Below, in pieces: positions 24,838 through 32,358 of a stretch of 64,000 nt of DNA. Made by a program: the position numbers and the translations under genes. Position 1 is the first letter of the stretch. Each line of letters starts with the position of its first letter. Below the pieces are notes generated by a model. That model was given only the letters and a program-made list of their open reading frames with translations, made no database searches and had not been told where the DNA came from. Origin of the DNA: Cognatishimia sp. WU-CL00825 (GTDB taxonomy: Bacteria > Pseudomonadota > Alphaproteobacteria > Rhodobacterales > Rhodobacteraceae); contig NZ_BAABWX010000001.1 in NCBI RefSeq assembly GCF_040364665.1, forward strand, positions 372,001-436,000, given 5' to 3'.

Positions 24838-24936
24838 CGGCGTTTCAGTGCCGTTTAATTTACAAAGAATACCGCCCCTTATGGGGGTCCCGGATCAAAC
24901 ATTTCGTGGGTCGGGCACGGTTCTTGGGAGGAATAA

Positions 24937-25875
24937 ATGAAAAAGCTTCTACTTACAGCAGGTCTCACAGCGCTTTTGGGCACATCCGCAATGGCTCAGG
25001 AAATTGGCGCGACGATTTCGCGTTTTGACGACAACTGGCTGACTGTTATGCGCAACGGCATGACCGAGCACGCAGCCGGCATGGATGGCGTCAGCCTGCA
25101 GATGGAAGACGCGACCGACGATCTGGCAAAACAGATTGACCAAGTGACCAACTTTGTTGCGTCGGGTGTTGATGCGATCATTGTTAATATCGTTGATACT
25201 TCAGCCGGTGCTGCAATCACTGCTGCGGCGGGCGACACACCTTTGGTGTTTGTAAACCGAGAGCCTGACAATGTGAATGAACTGCCACCTACTCAAGCGT
25301 TTGTGGCCTCTAATGAAATTGAATCCGGGACGTTGTCTGCGTTCCAGATCTGTAACAATCTGCGTGCAGATGGCAAAGCAGGCGGCGCGCGCGGTTATCT
25401 GATGAATGGTCAGCTTTCCAACCAAGCGGCCGTGCAGCGTTCCAAAGACGTGCATGACGTAATCGGCATGGATATGTGTAACTTCATGACGCTTATCGAC
25501 GAGCAAACCGCGAACTGGTCACGTGACGAAGCGCAGGATCTTATGACAAACTGGATGGCCTCCGGTGAGCCGTTTGATTTTGTTCTGGCAAACAATGACG
25601 AAATGGCAATCGGCGCGATCCAGGCCATGAAAGCCGCAGGCATTGATATGGCTGATGTACAAGTGGGTGGCGTAGATGCAAGCCAAGACGCGCTGTTGTC
25701 CATGCAGTCTGGTGACTATGATGTAACTGTCTTCCAAGATGCCTTTGGTCAAGGTGCGGGATCGGTGAACACTGCGCTGGCGCTTGCGGCTGGCGAGACT
25801 GTTGACCAGAAAGTCTACATTCCATTCAAGCTGGTAACGCCTGCGAATATGGATGAGTTCCTCGCAAAGAACTAA
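24937..25875 (+). CDS. Inositol/sugar ABC transporter substrate-binding protein
   Basis: A 312-residue type I periplasmic binding protein. Residues 1-20 (MKKLLLTAGLTALLGTSAMA) are a Sec signal with an Ala-x-Ala end. The mature part has GATISRFDDNWLTVMRNGM, ASGVDAIIVNIVDTSAG, VFVNREP and ANNDEMAIGAIQAMK, as in ribose/inositol/rhizopine receptors. GGGAGG precedes ATG 24937. The downstream iol operon with the same operator makes inositol or a derivative the likely ligand. Confidence 0.9.
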   Translation: MKKLLLTAGLTALLGTSAMAQEIGATISRFDDNWLTVMRNGMTEHAAGMDGVSLQMEDATDDLAKQIDQVTNFVASGVDAIIVNIVDTSAGAAITAAAGDTPLVFVNREPDNVNELPPTQAFVASNEIESGTLSAFQICNNLRADGKAGGARGYLMNGQLSNQAAVQRSKDVHDVIGMDMCNFMTLIDEQTANWSRDEAQDLMTNWMASGEPFDFVLANNDEMAIGAIQAMKAAGIDMADVQVGGVDASQDALLSMQSGDYDVTVFQDAFGQGAGSVNTALALAAGETVDQKVYIPFKLVTPANMDEFLAKN

Positions 25876-25899
25876 TGCGACAAAATTAATCTAAGTGGA

Positions 25900-25926
25900 C
25901 GGGGCGGTGCCATAGGTACCGCCCCG
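25900..25926 (+). other. Strong intergenic hairpin after the receptor gene
   Basis: CGGGGCGGT and ACCGCCCCG pair perfectly and the stem continues through GCC/GGT to an ATA loop. No U-tract follows. It occupies the same position as the hairpin in the TRAP operon and probably protects the receptor mRNA. Confidence 0.75.
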
Positions 25927-25960
25927 ATCTCTGGCAAGCGTTAAACGGGAGACGTAATAA

Positions 25961-27034
25961 ATGTCTGATACCAGCCATGGCATTGGTGGGCTGACTTTCG
26001 ACAAGAGTAAAAAATCTTGGCCCAACGAGATGAATGTGCTTTTTGCGCTCCTCATCATCATCGCAATTTTTGAGATTTTGGGGCAGGTTCTGCCCTACAT
26101 GAACGATCAAAGCTTTCTATTTGATACAAAAGACAGATTTGACACCGTCTTTAACGAGGCGCGCCTCAAAATTATCATTCTTCAGGTCGCGATTATCGGG
26201 ATCATTGCCCTTGGAGCCACGCAGGTCATCATCACCGCTGGCATCGATCTAAGTTCCGGGCCGCTGGTTGCTGCCACCGCGATGATCGCGATGAGTTTCG
26301 CGCAAACCGAATTGGTCAACGGTAACCCGAATCCAAAGGCGATCTTTGGTACCTGGGCAATGGATCTGCCCGTACTCATTCCTGTCGTCGTCGGACTTGC
26401 ATTCGGGGCCTTCATTGGTTTGATCAATGGGACATTTGTTGCCTATTTCCGTATTCCACCCTTTATCGCCACGCTGGGCATGTTCCTGATCTGCCGCGGC
26501 ATCGCGCTATGGTGGTCTTCGGGGCGTCCGGTATCTTTCCCAACAGAAGGCTACAAATTCCTTGGGTCAGGCATGATGCCCGTCGTCTGGTTCTTATCGT
26601 TGGCCCTGATTTTCCATCTGATCCTGCGCTACACTGTTTATGGCAAGCACACCTATGCAATCGGCTCTAATGAAGAAGCTGCGCGCATGTCGGGTATCAA
26701 CGTGAAGCGCCATAAAGTGATGGTGTATATGATTGCCTCTATGCTTGCTGCATTTGCTGGCGTTGTTCTTAGCGCTAAAGCATCGACCGCGCAGGCAGGC
26801 ATGGGTGAATTCTACGAACTGTTCGCCATCGCAATGGCGGTTATTGGTGGCATCAGCCTGACCGGTGGTCGTGGCTCGATCATCGGGACCGTTCTTGGTG
26901 CCATGGTGCTAGGTGTTATCCGCTCTGGTTTTACCTTTATCAAACTGGACGGTTCTTATCAGTTGATGGCTATGGGTGGGATCATCATCGCAGCCGTTAT
27001 TCTTGATCAATACCGCCAACGAAACCGAGCTTAA
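25961..27034 (+). CDS. Inositol/sugar ABC transporter permease
   Basis: A 357-residue RbsC-type permease with about nine to ten helices. Seen: TAGIDLSSGPLVA, INGTFVAYFRIPPFIATLGM and, near the end, GGISLTGGRGSIIGTVLGA, the EAA-loop equivalent of this family. The first 30 residues are polar and precede the first helix. It lies 16 bp before the ATPase gene. Confidence 0.92.
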   Translation: MSDTSHGIGGLTFDKSKKSWPNEMNVLFALLIIIAIFEILGQVLPYMNDQSFLFDTKDRFDTVFNEARLKIIILQVAIIGIIALGATQVIITAGIDLSSGPLVAATAMIAMSFAQTELVNGNPNPKAIFGTWAMDLPVLIPVVVGLAFGAFIGLINGTFVAYFRIPPFIATLGMFLICRGIALWWSSGRPVSFPTEGYKFLGSGMMPVVWFLSLALIFHLILRYTVYGKHTYAIGSNEEAARMSGINVKRHKVMVYMIASMLAAFAGVVLSAKASTAQAGMGEFYELFAIAMAVIGGISLTGGRGSIIGTVLGAMVLGVIRSGFTFIKLDGSYQLMAMGGIIIAAVILDQYRQRNRA

Positions 27035-27050
27035 GTTAGGAGAATAAGAT

Positions 27051-27827
27051 ATGAGCGACGATGTTGTTCTGAAGACCGAAAACCTAACCAAGCATTACGG
27101 TGGGGTCCACGCGCTGAAAGGCGCGAATTTTGAAATGAAAAAGGGCGAGCATGTCGCCATCATGGGCGATAACGGTGCGGGTAAATCCACATTTGTGCGC
27201 CAGATCACCGGGGTCGAGCAGCGCACAAAAGGCAACGTTTGGCTATATGGTGAACCGGTCAGTTTCGCTGGTCCGCTGGAGGCCCGCGAAGCGGGCATTG
27301 AAACGGTGTTTCAAACGCTTGCTTTGGCTGATGATCTGGACGTGCCTGACAACTTGTTCTTGGGTCGTGAAAAGACCTTTGCCAATTGGTTGGGGCCGTT
27401 CCGACTGTTGGATTATAAGGCGATGCGTCAGGCCACGATGGACGGTCTGCAAAAAACCGGGGTCAAGATCCCGAACATTCGCAACACCATCCAAAATATG
27501 TCAGGCGGCCAGCGGCAATGTGTTGCGATTGCACGTACAGCTACGTTTCACTCGCGACTTACCATCATGGATGAACCGACAGCAGCTCTGGGCGTTCAGG
27601 AAACCGCACAGGTTGAAAACATCATCCGCACTTTGAAAGAGGCGGGCGAGCCCCTGATCCTTGTCAGTCACAACATGCGCCAAGTCATGGATCTGGTGGA
27701 TCGTATTGTTGTGTTCCGCCGAGGTGAGATTGTCGCCAACTTGCGCAAAGAGGAAACCGATGGCCAAGACATCGTGGCCTATATCACCGGTGCAAAGACC
27801 GGTTCGGAATTTGGCGGCGAACAATAG
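27051..27827 (+). CDS. Inositol/sugar ABC transporter ATP-binding protein (single domain)
   Basis: A 258-residue ATPase with Walker A GDNGAGKST (39-47), signature MSGGQRQ, Walker B LTIMDEPTAALG and the H-loop ILVSHNM. Many sugar transporters of this class have a double ATPase; this one is the single-domain form found with rhizopine/inositol and fructose systems, and acts as a homodimer. Confidence 0.93.
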   Translation: MSDDVVLKTENLTKHYGGVHALKGANFEMKKGEHVAIMGDNGAGKSTFVRQITGVEQRTKGNVWLYGEPVSFAGPLEAREAGIETVFQTLALADDLDVPDNLFLGREKTFANWLGPFRLLDYKAMRQATMDGLQKTGVKIPNIRNTIQNMSGGQRQCVAIARTATFHSRLTIMDEPTAALGVQETAQVENIIRTLKEAGEPLILVSHNMRQVMDLVDRIVVFRRGEIVANLRKEETDGQDIVAYITGAKTGSEFGGEQ

Positions 27828-27834
27828 AGCCGCG

Positions 27835-28038
27835 ATGTTTGATGTAGCATCGCCTTTCTTTCTTCCAGTATGGCGGCGGCAACTTGTCGTCGCCATCGTT
27901 GTGAGTTGGGGTTTGTTTGAACTTGCAACCGGGGCAACGATTTGGGGGATGATTTTTCTTGGCATGGGCGGTATAGCGGCGTTCAAGTTCTGGACAGCTG
28001 ACTGGTCGGCGGTTGCAGAGGAAGATGAAGAGGCCTGA
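27835..28038 (+). CDS. Small membrane protein downstream of the ABC ATPase
   Basis: A 67-residue protein from ATG 27835, 7 bp after the ATPase stop. It has two hydrophobic helices (about 17-34 and 36-52) and an acidic tail AVAEEDEEA. No family recognised. It recalls the two-helix protein at the head of the TRAP operon in size and placement, not in sequence. It overlaps nothing that would explain it as a shadow frame. Confidence 0.6.
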   Translation: MFDVASPFFLPVWRRQLVVAIVVSWGLFELATGATIWGMIFLGMGGIAAFKFWTADWSAVAEEDEEA

Positions 28039-28063
28039 AGCAGGCAACAAGGAGACGGTTCTC

Positions 28064-29062
28064 GTGGCGGTGACACTAAAGGATGTAGCAGAGCGTGCTG
28101 GGGTTTCCCGATCTGCTGTTTCTCGGACCTACACAGAGGGCGCATCTGTTTCCAAACATACGCGCCGCAAGGTGGAAAAAGCTGCAAACGAGCTGGGCTA
28201 TAGCCCCAATGCACTGGCTTCGTCGTTGACCACAGGGCGCACAAAACTCATTGGTCTTGTCTCAAACAACTTTCACAATCCGATCTTTCTTCAGGTTTTT
28301 GACCTCTTTACAAAGGGGCTACAAGATCGCGGATTACGTCCTCTTTTGGTGAACTTAACAGACGAAGTTAATCCCGAGAACTCGGTTCGGATGCTGCGCG
28401 CCTATTCGGTTGATGCTGTGATCGTCGCCTCGTCCACACTGCCCGAGAGTTTTGCCGAAGGCTTCCGAGATGCTGGCGTACCAGTGGTGCATTCTTTTGG
28501 CCGTCATGTGGCCAGCCCCAAGGTCAATGTCCTGGGCATCAACAACATCGAAGCCGGGCGTATGGCCGCGCAAAGCTTGATCGCCAGAGGCTATGATGAT
28601 GTGGCATTTCTTGGTGGGCCAAAGTCGGCCACCTCCACCCAAGATCGTTATAAGGGATTCGTTGACGAGGTGGCGCAACATCCGCAAGTAAAGCTAAGTT
28701 CAAGCTTTGCAGCCGATTATACCTTTGATGCAGGGCGCGCTGAAATGACACGTTTGTTAAAAGCCAAGCCAGCGCAGGCCTATTTTTGTGGTGACGATGT
28801 ATTGTCGATCGGCGCTTTGTCGGCTGTGCAATCAGCTGGGCTGAATGTGCCAGATGACATCGGGCTATTGGGGCTGAACGATATGGAAATGGCGCGGTGG
28901 GAAAACATCAATCTGACCACCATCCACAACCCATTCCGACAAATCATTGCCTCTTCGATTGAACTAATTGAATCGATGCTCAAAGATGACACGCGCTATC
29001 CTGAAGCGCGGTTGTTTGCGTGCCACATCGTTGAACGTGGCACGCTAAGACCACTGCCTTAG
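28064..29062 (+). CDS. LacI-family regulator of inositol utilisation
   Basis: A 332-residue repressor from GTG 28064, chosen because AAGGAG ends 9 bp upstream; ATG 28025 is an alternative. The helix-turn-helix is TLKDVAERAGVSRSAVSRTY, then a hinge NALASSLTTGRTKLIGLV and an effector domain (FCGDDVLSIGALSAVQSAGL, GLNDMEMARWENINLTTI). As last gene of the transporter operon and next to the catabolic genes, it is the best candidate to bind the two TGCAACCGGTTGCA sites, one of which controls its own operon. Confidence 0.9.
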   Translation: MAVTLKDVAERAGVSRSAVSRTYTEGASVSKHTRRKVEKAANELGYSPNALASSLTTGRTKLIGLVSNNFHNPIFLQVFDLFTKGLQDRGLRPLLVNLTDEVNPENSVRMLRAYSVDAVIVASSTLPESFAEGFRDAGVPVVHSFGRHVASPKVNVLGINNIEAGRMAAQSLIARGYDDVAFLGGPKSATSTQDRYKGFVDEVAQHPQVKLSSSFAADYTFDAGRAEMTRLLKAKPAQAYFCGDDVLSIGALSAVQSAGLNVPDDIGLLGLNDMEMARWENINLTTIHNPFRQIIASSIELIESMLKDDTRYPEARLFACHIVERGTLRPLP

Positions 29063-30219
29063 TCTTTTAGCAACGCAGGCACAGCGTCAACCCACTTGCC
29101 ATCGGCTTTGGCAGAGGCAACACACGCGTGCACCGCCGCCATGGAACGCAACCCATCCACCGCACGCGGAAACAGATCTGCAGCCTTGTCAACGGCCACA
29201 CCAGCTTGTTCTGCACGGATGGTCGCCGCCAAATCAGAATAGATATTTGCAAAGGCCAAAGGCATGCCTTCCGCATGTCCAATCGTCACCCGCGTACTGC
29301 GATCCGCTTCCGGCGACAGATCAGCTTCGCCACGTTCGATCACCTGAACACGGCCATTTGTGGGGGTGAAATACAGTTGGTTTGGCTGTTCCTGGGCCCA
29401 TCGCAAACCACCTTTTTCACCAAATACTTGAATGGTTAGCCCATGCATACGGCCGACCGCCACTGCAGAAGTCCAAAGTCGGCCAACCGTGCCACCACTC
29501 ATGCGAAAATTTACCATCGCATCATCTTCCAACTCGCGGCTGGAAATCGTCGAGGCAAAATCTGCAGACAGGGTTTCAACTTCCTGACCTGTCACAAAGC
29601 TGGCCATATGCATCGCGTGGATGCCGCAATCCGCAAATTGCGCAGAGGCCCCCATTTGTGCGGGATCATACCGCCAACGCACCCGAGGGTTATCCGCCTG
29701 CGCGGCATCTGCGTGATGCCCATGGGAAAACTCGCTGACCACAACCCGCACATTGCCCAAATCGCCGCGGGCAATCATTGCGCGCATGTGGCGCACTAGT
29801 GAATAGCCCGAATACCCATAGTTGACCGCGCAGATTTTACCCGTCTTGCGGCAAATCTTTACGATTTCTGTGCCTTCTTCGACGGTCATGGTCATCGGTT
29901 TTTCACACAGCACGTGAAACCCGGCTTCCAAAAAATTCTTGGTGATCTCAAAGTGTGTAGCATTTGGCGTCGCCACGGTCACCAGATCAACGCGATCCTC
30001 GCGATTACGTTCGCCCCCCAACATTTCTTGCCAGTCGCCATAGGCACGATCAGCCGCGACGCCTAGCTCTTGGGCATAGGCGCGGCCTGCGTCTGGATTA
30101 TGGTCCAGCGCCCCCGCAGCCAAAGTAAACTCGCCATCTAAGCCGGCACCCAACCGGTGTGCCGGTCCAATTTGGCTGCCTTTGCCGCCACCGATCATGC
30201 CCCAATTCAAACGTGCCAT
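29059..30219 (-). CDS. Gfo/Idh/MocA oxidoreductase, inositol cluster (first of three)
   Basis: A 386-residue NAD(P)-dependent dehydrogenase. Rossmann start GMIGGGKGSQIGPAHRLGAG, then LCEKPMTMTVEEG near residue 110 and CGIHAMHMA further on. It is 40-60 residues longer than classical IolG. It overlaps the 3' end of the lacI-type gene by 4 bp (convergent) and lies 2 bp after the IolE-like gene. It may oxidise an inositol isomer or a glycosylated or methylated inositol; the substrate is not readable. Confidence 0.82.
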   Translation of the reverse strand: MARLNWGMIGGGKGSQIGPAHRLGAGLDGEFTLAAGALDHNPDAGRAYAQELGVAADRAYGDWQEMLGGERNREDRVDLVTVATPNATHFEITKNFLEAGFHVLCEKPMTMTVEEGTEIVKICRKTGKICAVNYGYSGYSLVRHMRAMIARGDLGNVRVVVSEFSHGHHADAAQADNPRVRWRYDPAQMGASAQFADCGIHAMHMASFVTGQEVETLSADFASTISSRELEDDAMVNFRMSGGTVGRLWTSAVAVGRMHGLTIQVFGEKGGLRWAQEQPNQLYFTPTNGRVQVIERGEADLSPEADRSTRVTIGHAEGMPLAFANIYSDLAATIRAEQAGVAVDKAADLFPRAVDGLRSMAAVHACVASAKADGKWVDAVPALLKD

Positions 30220-30221
30220 AG

Positions 30222-31118
30222 TTACGCTCCTTCAAAGCCAATAGATTGCAGATAACTGCGATTTAATTTTGCATCTGCAATGGGCGAGGTGTCGCCTTCA
30301 GGGTCACAGTCCTGTTCAACCGTGCACCAGCCATCAAAACCTGCGGCTTCCAGCCGAGCGCGCACGGCCGGAAAATCAACGTCACCCTCACCAAGGTTGC
30401 AGAAAATGCCCTGTGCGCAGGCCTCATAGAAATCGGTGCGTTTTGCGACAACATCCGCCTTTACCGCCGGATCGATATCTTTGAAATGCATATAGCTGAT
30501 CCGGTCGATATAGCGGTCCATAAAGGCCACCGGATCAAATCCCGCATAGGAATGGTGGCCGGTGTCAAAGCAGATTTTCAGGATGCTTTCGTCCACTTCG
30601 CTCAGCAGACGTTCTAGCTCTGGTTCAAAGTCAATAAAACCAGCAGCATGTGCATGCATGCCCACCGTCAACCCATAGTCTTCGGTGCCCATTTTGGCCA
30701 CGGTCGCAATGCGATCCCGAAACGCAGCCCATTCAGCAGAATCCATTTGCTCTGCTTCAGTGGCGCGGCCCGCAGTTGGTGCGCGTCGTGGCGAGATAGA
30801 ATCAATCAGTACAAGATTCTGGGCACCATGTGCTTTCAACGCCTTGCAAGTGCGCTGCGCCGCATCCATCACCTCGTCCCACTTAGAGGCATCATGAAAC
30901 GGGCGAAATACCACACCGCCCACCAGCTCTTGTCCAAATTCTTCTAGCGCTTCCCCCAAAACGGCTGGGTCTTCTGGCATAAAACCAATCGGGCCCAATT
31001 CAATTCCGGTATATCCTGCGTCTGCATTTTCCTGCAGGACTTTGCGCCAATTTGGATTACGCGGATCATCCGCAAATTCCACGCCCCAGCTACAGGGAGC
31101 ATTGCCAATCTTGATCAT
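30222..31118 (-). CDS. TIM-barrel sugar isomerase/dehydratase, IolE-like
   Basis: A 298-residue xylose-isomerase-like barrel. The start KIGNAPCSWGVEFADDPRN resembles inosose dehydratase IolE, followed by GYTGIELGPIGFMP. Metal-site segments include VGMHAHAAGFID, ICFDTGHHSYAG, YMHFKDID and WCTVEQDCD. The window has iolB, C, D, G and J homologues but no other iolE candidate, so dehydration of 2-inosose (EC 4.2.1.44) is the most economical assignment. An IolI-type isomerase is the alternative. Confidence 0.75.
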   Translation of the reverse strand: MIKIGNAPCSWGVEFADDPRNPNWRKVLQENADAGYTGIELGPIGFMPEDPAVLGEALEEFGQELVGGVVFRPFHDASKWDEVMDAAQRTCKALKAHGAQNLVLIDSISPRRAPTAGRATEAEQMDSAEWAAFRDRIATVAKMGTEDYGLTVGMHAHAAGFIDFEPELERLLSEVDESILKICFDTGHHSYAGFDPVAFMDRYIDRISYMHFKDIDPAVKADVVAKRTDFYEACAQGIFCNLGEGDVDFPAVRARLEAAGFDGWCTVEQDCDPEGDTSPIADAKLNRSYLQSIGFEGA

Positions 31119-31133
31119 TGCATCTGCCTTTTC

Positions 31134-32237
31134 TTAATAGTCTGCTACGGAAACCCAGGCCCGTTTGGCGCTGGAATCAATTGCCGCAGCAACGACGCGA
31201 TTTACTTCTAAGCCTTCCTCAAAGGTCGGCCATACGAGTTGGTTCTTTTCGATAGCCATCAAGAAGTCATGTGCTTCTATGATGATTTGGTCTTGGTATC
31301 CGGTGCCATGCCCAGGGCCTTGGCAAAAAGGTAAATAATCCGGGTGGGCAGGTCCGGTCAGGACCTTGCGAAAGCCTTGCTCTGCCTCGGGGCCTTCACG
31401 CAAATAGAGGTGCAGCGCGTTCTGATCTTCGCCATCAAATCGGATCGCGCCTTTGGTGCCGTGAACTTCATATGAATAGCCCATTTTACGACCCGTCGCG
31501 ATGCGACTCACATGAATGTGGCCCTGCGCGCCGTTTTCAAATTCGACCATCATATGCGCTTGGTCATCATTGGTGACAGCCACCCCGCCACGGTCGCTGT
31601 GAACCGTTTCAACAACCGCACTTAGGGACGTAATCGGGCCCATAAGCCGGCGCGCTCCATTGATCATATGCGGGGCAAGGTCTCCCATTGTGCCGTTGGC
31701 CATGCCGCTTGTGCGCCAGGTGGCTGGCGCATCTGGGTCCGCGTAAAAATCTTCGGTGTGCTCACCGCGGAAATAAGTGATGTCGCCAAGGCGTCCACTT
31801 GTGATCAACTGTCGGGCATACTGAGAGGCCGGTGTGCGGATATAATTGAAGCCAATCATATGGATAGCACCCGAATCCTTTGCGGCAATGTGCATTGCGC
31901 GGCTGTCGTCCAGCGACGCGCCCAGGGGCTTTTCGCACATCACATGTTTGCCAAGTGCAAAGGCGGCAATTGCGATCTCGCGGTGGGTTTCCTGTGGCGA
32001 CGCAATAATGATTGCATCGACCTTCGGATCGCTCACCAGAGTGCGCCAATCATCTGTGCCGCGCGCAAAACCATAGGTTAGGCGATAGCGTTCCGCTGAT
32101 TCTGCGGAAGATGCACACACCATCTCTAGGCGGGGCCTAAGTGCTGTTCCAAATATGGCGCCGACCGAAGAAAAAGCCACTGCATGCGCCTTTCCCATAT
32201 AGCCACCACCAATGATACCAATGCCAATTTCCGTCAC
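31134..32237 (-). CDS. Gfo/Idh/MocA oxidoreductase, inositol cluster (second of three)
   Basis: A 367-residue dehydrogenase with GIGIIGGGYMGKAHAVAF at the start and MCEKPLGASLDDS near residue 102, then GDLAPHMINGA. First gene of the minus-strand unit, divergent from iolD; the palindromic operator at 32262 lies 25 bp before its start. Its start codon region is preceded by AAAGGAG. It differs clearly from both other oxidoreductases of the cluster. Confidence 0.83.
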   Translation of the reverse strand: MTEIGIGIIGGGYMGKAHAVAFSSVGAIFGTALRPRLEMVCASSAESAERYRLTYGFARGTDDWRTLVSDPKVDAIIIASPQETHREIAIAAFALGKHVMCEKPLGASLDDSRAMHIAAKDSGAIHMIGFNYIRTPASQYARQLITSGRLGDITYFRGEHTEDFYADPDAPATWRTSGMANGTMGDLAPHMINGARRLMGPITSLSAVVETVHSDRGGVAVTNDDQAHMMVEFENGAQGHIHVSRIATGRKMGYSYEVHGTKGAIRFDGEDQNALHLYLREGPEAEQGFRKVLTGPAHPDYLPFCQGPGHGTGYQDQIIIEAHDFLMAIEKNQLVWPTFEEGLEVNRVVAAAIDSSAKRAWVSVADY

Positions 32238-32261
32238 GAGAGCACTCCTTTCAAGAAAGCG

Positions 32262-32279
32262 TTTGCAACCGGTTGCAAA
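32262..32279. promoter_or_regulatory. LacI-type operator between the divergent iol transcripts
   Basis: TTTGCAACCGGTTGCAAA is a perfect 18-bp palindrome sharing its 14-bp core with the ABC-operon site. It lies between two divergent genes and can control both. Confidence 0.9.
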
Positions 32280-32290
32280 ATGGTTATCTT
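32263..32290 (+). promoter_or_regulatory. Predicted iolD promoter
   Basis: TTGCAA (32263-32268), 16-base spacer, TATCTT (32285-32290). The operator covers the -35 box and half of the spacer. Confidence 0.5.
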
Positions 32291-32358
32291 GGATTCTGGT
32301 AGCGGGTCAATATGCAATCGCGCTACGGAACGAATTTGACGATCTAAGGAGACGTGCC

